64,000 bases of DNA from Chara braunii. Taxonomy: Eukaryota > Streptophyta > Charophyceae > Charales > Characeae. The position numbers and the translations under genes are program-made. Each line of letters opens with the position of its first letter. The stretch's first letter is position 1. The stretch is taken from contig BFEA01000584.1 in assembly GCA_003427395.1 (NCBI GenBank), positions 65,910-129,909 of the forward strand, in the 5' to 3' direction. This document shows, in pieces, positions 56,669-64,000 of the stretch. The notes under the pieces were generated by a model that saw nothing but the letters and a program-made list of their open reading frames with translations, was not told the origin of the DNA and made no database searches.

Positions 56669-57240
56669 CTCATCAAATATTTCCTCGCCGCTGCGACATT
56701 ATGTTGACCGTTGAGAGGGTACCGGTAGTACTTGTGCAAAGCTCTACTTTGGAATTCGCTAGGCGTAACTCTTCTTGCTCTCACAATTTCTCCTGAACTG
56801 TCCCTATGCAGTGTATCGTGCAACCCAACCAACAAAAGAACAGGTTTCTCGTACAATGTACATACGTTGACCTCACTAGCTCCTCTCATTCTCTCTCTGA
56901 TGGTTGCCTCGCCTGATGCAACCATTGTCTCGTAAATCTCGTGAACATGCTATTGTTTAAGAAAGCGTTGATTATATCTGAACTCTCCGTCTGGAATATC
57001 CAGAATTCTCTCAAACATCACATTAATAAATTGTACTTTTGGCTTATGGATACCGTTTTCATCATAGTCCAGGAAGAAGCCCTTGTCGAGATGGTCAGTA
57101 GAGGTTTCTGCTGGCAGGAGTTGCAAACTTGGCAGTCGGGTAACTGTCTTGCCTGTAGCGTCGTCATCCGATTGCGGGTGCTCCGATGGAAAAACAAAAG
57201 TTTTTTCCATTGTACCTCTCTTTGTTGTTTTTTTCTTTGG
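56669..57240 (-). pseudogene. Segment with a ParB/sulfiredoxin-like GQH motif
   Basis: Contains FVFPSEHPQSDDDATGKTV, VQFINVMFERILDIPDGEF, a TAG near 56950, then VCTLYEKPVLLLVGLHDTL and YRYPLNGQHNVAAARKYL. The last resembles the G-x-H-R/N..A signature of ParB/Srx-fold proteins. That is a weak resemblance, not an assignment. Near 56668 a two-base difference (GCGC where GC keeps the frame) shifts the reading into the downstream segment, so a small insertion is likely. Confidence 0.4.
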
Positions 57241-58829
57241 TTATTGCTTCATTTTCGTGGCCGCCTCAGCTTCCCGAGTACGTTTAACAGCCTCATCCAT
57301 AGCCAGACTCTTCACTTGTCGTTTTTGACCCCCTTCCTGCTTGCTCCTTTTGGTGTCCAAAGCACTTTTCCTCTCTTGCCTGATCTTCCTTTTTTTCTCA
57401 ACCATTACCGCAACATCGGCATGCACAGTTGAGGCTATTTCTCCATGTCGCGCGTGCATCCCCTCGCGACTTTGATGCACATCCCAGTATCCTTCTCCGC
57501 GAGGAGGCTCGTGCATCCGCGCGTGGCCTTGATGCACATCCTGATATCCTCCCTCACTGCCCGTTTCCTGCTTTTGCCCTTCACCCCCATACTCCTCTGC
57601 CCTATATTGATGGACAACGGCTCACCCGGAGCACCGCCTCTGTCGCCATCCCTTTCACTGATAGTGTATTCACTATCTTCTTCTTCGTCTTTCCCTTCCT
57701 CCCTGCTTCTCACTTCACACTCTTCCTGTTCCCCACTTGGTTGTGAACCTTCCTCGTTGTCCTCTTCTTCGGAATCTCCAAAATATTAAGGCTCTGCAAG
57801 ACCCTTTTCTGCACCACGTTGCACAGTGAAGTCACAGCCTTGTCGTATGGCGGAGGTCAATGGTTCCTTGATTGTTGTTGCCCTGACCTTAATCGGGGTT
57901 TGTGGTATGACCAGACCTCGGTAAGGACCTTTCTCTCCAATCTGGCCAGATTTCGGAACTTCGGGTGTGACAACAGGGGTCCGAATCGCCAACGCACCCA
58001 CCGGAAGGCGGAGTATTATCTTGCCAGGTCTGTCTGTTGATGTCGCCCCCCAGGCCGTTGGAAGCACACTTTTCGGCTCAGATATGTGGTCCTCGGCACG
58101 TGCCACCGGCTCATGCCCTGAAACGACATTATTATCAAAGAATTCAAGAACTTCGATCAGGTCTGGCAACTTCACTTCCATCGTCCCTTTCGGGTTGAAA
58201 AGATCAACAAGTGACTTGTTGTATCCCGCGTGCTTGGACCATCGAAGAGCAACGTGTTTGACATTTGCAACTGCCTTGCCTCTCCCGTTAAGGACCATCG
58301 TCATCTCCGACATGGCAATCTGCGAAGTTTTTCCACTTCATTTGACTACACCGCCAACTGGTGTTTTGTTGTCGTCTATGACAACATACAGAAGCAGCCC
58401 GCTCGACTGTTCCTCGACCGTACCCACCCAGTCCAACATCCAAAACTTGTCTTTCTGGTCCACAACGGGCACGTCATCTGAACGTCCTGCCACGGACGTG
58501 TCACCAGACCTTCTACACCTCGGAACATCTTGCACAGAGCTCGGTCGCCGACCACTAGACCCTTGCTCAAGCCTTGCAAGTCCACCACTCATTAACACAG
58601 CCGTGTCGGGATCGGAACCATGCACACGAGCAAATGGAGAGACTGTGGCGGGCGCACCGCCCAGGGTCGGTGTACGCGAGGCAGAGACCGGGGTGAGGTG
58701 GCTCTTAGATCCGGGGGTCTCCCCGTTCCGCACGCCAGCGACCGGCGTCCCCTTTGACTTTTTCGATGAGTGCTCCATGCTCCCAGAACTTTTACTTGCA
58801 CGTCGTTTGCTTGCACCCTCGCGATCCAT
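57241..58829 (-). pseudogene. N-terminal part of the decayed coding sequence
   Basis: Starts at ATG 58829 with a basic, Ser-rich stretch (MDREGASKRRASKSSGS, SSKKSKG) that could be a nuclear localisation signal. It continues past isolated stops at about 58338 (TGA) and 57787 (TAA) in the same frame, with FWMLDWVGTVEEQSSGLLLY and VALRWSKHAGYNKSLVDLF. A charged, Met/His-rich part follows (57713-57241) with a frame change near 57440 and a Lys-rich end (EKKRKIRQERKSALDTKRS). The domain is unrecognised. A more upstream start (58961) is possible. Confidence 0.45.
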
Positions 58830-59089
58830 TTTCGGAAGAGAACCCTCAAATCTGGACAAACGTACAATCGAGGACCAAATTATTTCTCTGCACCAATGCG
58901 CAAACCACTCGAAATTAAAACAACCAGAGACAGGAACGTGTAACAACAGCGCCTGAAGCAAGTGGTGGCAGCGGGGGGGAGAACAACCGACACAAGAAGC
59001 GTGTCTCCACGAGGACGAGGAACCAGTTTATGACACTAAGGCACTATCGAGTCGGACTCGACGAGGAACCAGGGGCAACATTGTGTCTC

Positions 59090-59226
59090 CACAACAAGTA
59101 CCCTGTTTCTCGATCGCGTTGGACTCGACAAGGACCGTGGTTCACGAACCGTGTCCACAACAAGGACCCTGTTTCTCGATCGCGTTGGACTCGACAAGGA
59201 CCGTGGTTCACGAATCGTGTCGGACA
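59090..59226. repeat. Tandem duplication, 66 bp
   Basis: CCCTGTTTCTCGATCGCG begins at 59101 and 59167. The unit includes GACTCGACAAGGACCGTGG and a GGTTCACGAACC palindrome. Confidence 0.85.
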
Positions 59227-59699
59227 CAACTCTGATTATACAAGAAATGGACTGCCCCTGGGCGATTCACTGTTCGCAACGCGAGCAGCGAGCAGCGTGG
59301 AATCATCAGGCCTACATGCACAACCCTCCCGTCGTCGTGTCGGACACGATCACCCTCCCATAATTGTCGATCGTGCCGAACTCGACGAACACAGATCACG
59401 AGCTGGCGTGTCCGACACGACGAGGTCAACTGAGTCTTTGTGTTCGACACGACAACCCTCCCGTCATTGTGTTGGACACAACAGTACTCGCATTTTCTCG
59501 TATAACCATGTATCAATCGACCCATTGCGGCATAAGCTACCCGGATCCATTTGACCCTTCGCAACGAGAGCAGCATGGAATCATCAGGCCTACATCCACA
59601 ACGACGGGGCAGACAAATTGGACAGTCAAGCATAACGGACAACGGCAGGGAAGACCCAATGAAAATGTAGTCCGTTTATTATGGCGACGTCATAAAACA

Positions 59700-60410
59700 T
59701 GTAAATTTCGCTGGACCCGACAACGCCCCTCCGTAGTCGTGTTGGACTCAACAACCAAGGGAGGAACGTTGTCGTGTTGGACTCGACAACGCCCCTCCGC
59801 TGTCGTGTTGGACTTCACAACCAAGGAAGGACCGTTGTCGTGTTGGACTCGACAACGCCCCTCCGATGTCGTGTTCGACTCAACAATGCTCCCTTGCCGT
59901 GTTCGACTCGAAAGTGCACCAAGAGGGGCGTTGTGGAGTCCAACATGACAATGGTCCTCCCTTGGTTGTCGTGTCCAACACGGCGACAGGGGGACTGGAA
60001 TCGACAACGCCCTGTTGTTGTCGTGTTGGACCTGACAACCAAGGGAGAACTGTCAACGCCCCTCCGATATCGTGTTGAACTCGACAACGCCGCTTTTGGT
60101 GCACTTCCGAGTCGAACACGACAACCAAGGGAGCGTTGTTGAGTCGAGCACGACAACGGAGGGGCATTGTTGTGTTGGACACGAGGAAGGGGGAAAATCG
60201 CTTTGGAAAACGGGTAGTTGTCGTGTCGAACACGACGACGGGGGCATTGTCGAGTCGAACACGACAACCGAGGGAGAACTGTCAATGCCCTTTTTTTCCC
60301 GTGCTGCACTCGACAGTGCCACTCCGTTGTCGTGCTCGACTCGACAATGTTCCATTGGTTGTCGTGTTCGACTCGACAATGCTCCCTTTTTCATGTTGGG
60401 CACGACAACT
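59700..60410. repeat. Palindrome-rich array with direct and inverted 66-bp units
   Basis: Three 66-bp units start at CGCCCCTCCG (59724, 59790, 59856), each with TCGTGTTGGACTCGACAAC-type near-palindromes. From about 59925 the same sequence appears in inverted orientation (GGGGCGTTGTGGAGTCCAAC), and it alternates again to 60410. GTGTTCGACTCGAAAGTGCA (about 59898) has its reverse complement near 60090. Frames through it are repeat artefacts. Confidence 0.85.
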
Positions 60411-61320
60411 GTGCAAGTGCGAATGCCACGTGGCGTCTCGTGGTTGCATCTCAGCCGTTTACTTATATCGTTACCGTCCGTTCGCTGTTGCCCTGAAGTG
60501 TTCCACTGTGGTCCTGGAATGCTCAACCCTTCGTCGATTGAACACGAACACGCTCCACATGGGCGCAACAAGACGTGCTCCGCTCCGCACGAACCTGCGC
60601 CGTCGCATCCCAAATTGCTCCTCTGCGCACGAACCCCCGCTGCGCTCTGCCGTCACGATCTATTCGCGTGTCCTCAGTACAGCCAACTGAAAATGGAAAG
60701 TGGTGGGCCCGCTCCTGCTTATATACTTGGGGGCGAGGGTCGTTCAGACGCGCAACGCGACCGTCCGATCGGCGAAATCCTACGGTCCGGATGGACCGCT
60801 GGTTTCACTCGGGGATGGCATAGTGCCTCAAGTGCAGTTTGGACGCGAGGCGCGGCCGTCCGATCGGCGAATTCCAACGGTCCGAATGGTGCCTGAAGCG
60901 CACCGGCCCATTTTGGGCCTCAAGTCCAATTGGAGGATGGTGCCTCAAGTTCACCGGCCCATTTTGGGCCCCGGTGAATCTTGACCATCGAATCGTCGCC
61001 AGCCGGCGACTGCGATCGGTCCTTGCCTCGAACGGGCCCACGGTGGAGCGAAACCACGGGCCAGCGGAGACTGTCGTTGTTGCAGGCCAGTCTTTCCACC
61101 TGCTTCACAATTACGTTTTCGGGACCAATGGCTTCATCCCCTGTTTCGCTGACTCCGCTGTCAGGTGAGCTGTTCCGAGCGTTCCTTGATGGACACGACA
61201 ACTCCATCCCTCTCCAGGTGAGTGCCACATCCTTCACCATCCCCTCCTCTCACCTTTGTGACTTGCTTTGTCCTATGCTTGCTTTGACAATTTCTGTTGG
61301 GCTCTGAAAGCTGAACTCGT
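60411..61320. other. No gene seen; short duplications
   Basis: Contains repeated GACCGTCCGATCGGCGAA / GCCGTCCGATCGGCGAA (about 60759 and 60863) and CACCGGCCCATTTTGGGCC (about 60901 and 60952). No supported gene. Confidence 0.5.
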
Positions 61321-61329
61321 TGTGTCAAA

Positions 61330-62010
61330 CACGTTTGAAGACGCCATTCCGCTGTTGTCGTCATGTCGAACACGATGACTGATGCCAATATGACGTTATC
61401 GTCGTGTCGAAGACGAAAGTAAGCACCTCGGCCTTCATGTCGGACACGATGACAGACGCCATTGTGACGTTGTTGTCGTGTCGAACACGACTAGCCATCA
61501 CCACGGCTGTCATGTCGGACACGATGACAGAATCACGTGACATTATTATCGTGTCGAACACGACAGCCAGCACCACGGCTGTCGTGTCCGACACGACGAT
61601 GGACGGCAGCCAGCACCGCGGTTGTCGTGTCGGACAGATGACAGAGTCACGTGACATTATTGTCGTGTCGAACACGACAACCAGCACCACGGTTGTCATG
61701 TCCGACATGACTATGGACGGCAGCCAGCACCACGGCTGTCGTGTCGGACACGATAACAGAGTCACGTGACATTATTGTTGTGTCGAACACGACAGCCAGC
61801 ACCAAGGCTGTCGTGTCCGACACGGCGATGGACGGCTCCTCCGTGTAATCGTCCTGTCCAACACAACAGTCAACAGCCAGCATCGCGGCTGTCATGTCGG
61901 ATACCATGACGGACGCCTCATGACGTTGTCGTCGTGTCAGAAAGTGACAATCAACAGACAGCACCACGGCTCGTGTCGAACGCGTGAAGTGACGTTGTCG
62001 TCGTGTCCTA
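61330..62010. repeat. Array of GTCGTGT..ACACGAC palindromes
   Basis: Alternating palindromes of the types GTCGTGTCGAACACGAC and GTCGTGTCCGACACGAC, linked by CAGCACCACGGYTGT, ATGGACGGCAGC and CACGTGACATTATT. The last linker lies at 61534, 61638 and 61763 (spacing 104 and 125 bp), so units vary in length. Linkers and palindromes are conserved in sequence, unlike the stems of the 43-kb array. Confidence 0.85.
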
Positions 62011-62035
62011 CGATCCGCGTATCCAGAATTCACGA

Positions 62036-62282
62036 GGGAGATGCCTTTCGTGTGGGACACGCAAGTCTCGTTGACACAGTCGTCTAACCGTGGGAGACAC
62101 CATGGACGCATTGACACAGTCGTCTAACCGCAGGAGATGCCTTTCACGTTGGACAAAATTTTCTCGTTGCTTGCTCAGTGGTTCCTCGTCACTATGCGTT
62201 GGCACAATCGTCTAACCGCAGGAGATGCCTTTCACGTTGGACACGATCGTTCCCGCTGCCTGCTCAGTCGGTTCCTCGTCCG
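62036..62282. repeat. Tandem-like repeats with CGTCTAACCGCAGGAGATGC
   Basis: Main copies start at about 62122 and 62210, with partial copies at about 62036 and 62082. Each includes CCTTTCACGTTGGACA and TGCTCAGT..GGTTCCTCGTC. Confidence 0.75.
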
Positions 62283-62814
62283 TCGTTGGTAGTGTGTTTC
62301 TCATACGTGGCCGTGTTCGAAACTACGGTCGGACAAAACTCGATGGCTCTGGTGTTGCCGTGCCAGTGTGGATGTGTGTCCTGCCCTGCTGATGACGACT
62401 TTCGTGTGCTGCCCCGGTGATGTGGGCTTCTGTGTCCTACGCTACAGATGTGTGCTTTCGTGTCGTGTCGTGCCGATGTGGGCTTTCGTGTCGTGTCGTG
62501 CTGCTTTGGGCTTTTGGGTCTAAGCTGAGCTCTCATGTTCTGTCCTCGTGATCTGGACAAGCTTCGATATGGATTATGTTCATTGACTTACGAATGTTAT
62601 TTTCCTTATACCCGACCGAAATGCATTTTTGCATTGGTGGTGGAATCAACACTGTGATCTCACAGCGGTATACACTCTACCCAGTCCAAAGTTTTCTCTC
62701 CCTCCTTGTGCCTGTGTCGTCGGGCTGTTCTTTTAAAAACAAATGTGTGTTACATTTTTCGTTGTGATCTGGAAGGGTGATCTGGCATTGTGATCTGGCA
62801 GGGTGATACACTCT
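62283..62814. other. No gene seen
   Basis: Contains a short duplication of GTGGGCTTTCGTGTCGTGTC (about 62478) with related copies nearby. No coding signature. Confidence 0.4.
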
Positions 62815-63650
62815 ACCTTTTAATATTGACCCGTTCTTTTGTCATCGCAGACACATCTCGTATGGCTGTATGTTTTCCTCGTTTACAAATGACTCTCTGA
62901 TTTTTATCGCACTCTCAGACATGTCATGCATCGTTAATATTGACCCGTCATTTTGTCGTTGCAGACACATCTCGTACATGGTTTGTGGTGTGCATGTTGT
63001 ACAACGGCAAGTTGGCAGCCCAACCCCGACAAGCATGGACTGTGTGGCATCTAATACACTGCTCAATGACAATTGTCTTCCACCGGACATGCCGATGTGT
63101 TCACACGATGTTCGATGTGATCAAAACCATGTCACCAAACCTCCAGAATCTCCTGCTTATAAGAGATCTCGGAAGATTGCATGTGAAGACACCACGTGTG
63201 AGAGTACATCTCTAGCCCTACGTCGCCCGTTAAAATCCCCCGATACAAACGGTGAGGAAGGTCATGCTAATGCCTGCACTGTTGACAAGGTCACATCCGA
63301 TGTAGACCGTGTTGTATGGGTGCCAAGGAGTTCACTTCGTGATTTCGAGTGCACAACTCTTCTATTTGATGAGAGTGATGAAGGTGGTTCAGATTCAAGT
63401 GCTTCGATGTCGTCTAGCGCCGACAGTTCTCTGCATAAAACAGATCAACCACGAACTTATGATAATGACAACATTGTCCGCTTTTGTCGAAATCATGATG
63501 AGAATTGTGATGTTACCTCTGATTTCGATGATATTTTTCCAAAACGTTTGTCATCAGAGAAGCGTCCTTACACTTTCCATGTTAGAATGTCGCGATCGAA
63601 GAAGGTTCTACAATCAGTTCATAAAAAGCTCACAAGAAAAACACTAGCGC
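62815..63650 (+). CDS. Candidate coding region, probably element-derived (function unknown)
   Basis: A 266-codon frame (first ATG at 62870) ending at 63670. The part after about 62966 looks protein-like: Ser/Asp-rich (LLFDESDEGGSDSSASMSSS) then basic (RMSRSKKVLQSVHKKLTRKT), as in a disordered region before a DNA-binding domain. TTTTGTCGTTGCAG, a good 3' splice-site-like sequence, precedes ACACATCTCGTA at 62966, so the real exon may begin there. A near-duplicate of the acceptor and following bases lies at about 62834-62862. It leads into the open frame at 63651-64000, which is in a different frame, so an intron or frameshift lies near 63645. Confidence 0.4.
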
Positions 63651-64000
63651 GTGTGCGTGGACAAGATTGATGTAGACGAGTGTTACACTCACATGACCCT
63701 GAAAGACATAAAAGTTGTCCGGAGTGCATATTACTCTAAGGGCCATAAAAGTAGGGATGCATGGTGGGTTAAAACTTTGAAGAGGTTCACATTTATAGAA
63801 GATGACAAAGAGATTGTTCAACTTATTGTGAGGAAAAGAAAAGTGTGCATTAGTGTCTGGTGTTTCACATTAGGTGTTTGTAGAAATACCTTTCTTAAGA
63901 AAAGGATGACTTTGTCAAAAGGCTACATTATGTCGGAGCATGGCAGCACTGGGCTAAGACGCACATCAGCCACATATGCGACGATGTACGGGAAACTAAG
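63651..64000 (+). CDS. Partial coding region, possible transposase-type helix-turn-helix (runs off window)
   Basis: A frame open from just after a TAG (about 63645) to the window edge, 116 codons, with no convincing start. It reads DECYTHMTLKDIKVVRSAYY, then VCISVWCFTLGVCRNTFLKK, then GYIMSEHGSTGLRRTS. A Cys-containing helix followed by a helix and a Gly-rich, basic turn (SEHGSTGLRR) resembles the N-terminal helix-turn-helix of a transposase-like family found in invertebrates and algae, where a core nuclease follows. That resemblance is from memory of the pattern only. The rest lies to the right. Confidence 0.45.
   Translation, partial: MCVDKIDVDECYTHMTLKDIKVVRSAYYSKGHKSRDAWWVKTLKRFTFIEDDKEIVQLIVRKRKVCISVWCFTLGVCRNTFLKKRMTLSKGYIMSEHGSTGLRRTSATYATMYGKL

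Noticed and set aside
50821-58829. Recoded stop codons (TGA as a sense codon)
   Set aside because: All three stop codons interrupt the same frames and frameshifts are present as well, so decay is simpler than a variant genetic code.
50821-58829. Counting stops that could come from C-to-T change as proof of deamination
   Set aside because: Every stop codon is one C-to-T step from CGA, CAA or CAG, so the observation carries no information without intact copies for comparison.
59364-60896. Several long overlapping plus and minus frames
   Set aside because: They cross palindromic repeats and are low in protein character. Inverted units give similar peptides on both strands.

Overview
This window is eukaryotic nuclear DNA made almost entirely of repeats and decayed mobile elements. 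I found no intact, confidently expressed gene. A short run of CCCTAAA units (2812-2839), U6-like copies with a plant-style 5' stem, and a Penelope-like retroelement whose GIY-YIG-like domain lies upstream of its reverse transcriptase suggest the green lineage. A charophyte-like streptophyte is my best guess. That is inference, and a sequence search would settle it.

Layout. 1-8.5 kb: a MITE-like element with internal TG/AG microsatellites, two tRNA-like segments, several minisatellites, the telomere-like block and a 165-bp duplication. 8523-22700: an uninterrupted 41-bp satellite of about 346 units with no visible indel. 24.3-25.75 kb: two related foldback MITEs of about 290 bp. 25791-32453: a Penelope-like element on the minus strand, flanked by 1.3-kb direct repeats (pLTRs). 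Each pLTR carries a hammerhead-ribozyme-like motif, nearly canonical in the 3' copy and damaged in the 5' copy. 33-36.3 kb: AT-rich DNA with recurring GC-rich palindromic islands. 36.5-40.1 kb: U6-snRNA-derived copies and tRNA-derived SINE-like elements that share a 3' module.

40.4-50.2 kb holds two diverged direct copies (A and B) of a long unidentified repeat. Copy A contains the most unusual object in the window, twelve short hairpins at 42772-43710. Most share one loop sequence, while their stems differ in sequence but stay complementary. Both copies also carry alternating 123-bp subrepeats, in the order 1-2-1 in A and 1-2-1-2-1 in B. Copy A contains a 145-base gap flanked by the same 61 bases on each side.

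50.8-58.8 kb, minus strand: one long decayed coding sequence ending in a Ulp1/C48-type SUMO protease domain. The frame runs for kilobases with isolated in-frame stops and a few frame changes, so it reads as a pseudogene, probably transposon-related, rather than as spliced exons. 59.0-62.3 kb: arrays built from short palindromes of the type GTCGTGT..ACACGAC. The right edge (62.8-64.0 kb, plus strand) has a coding-like stretch that runs off the window and resembles a transposase helix-turn-helix region.

The parts do not form a pathway. They are independent repeat families, several of which (hammerhead motif, U6 copies, hairpin array, palindromic arrays) are structured at the nucleic-acid level rather than protein-coding.
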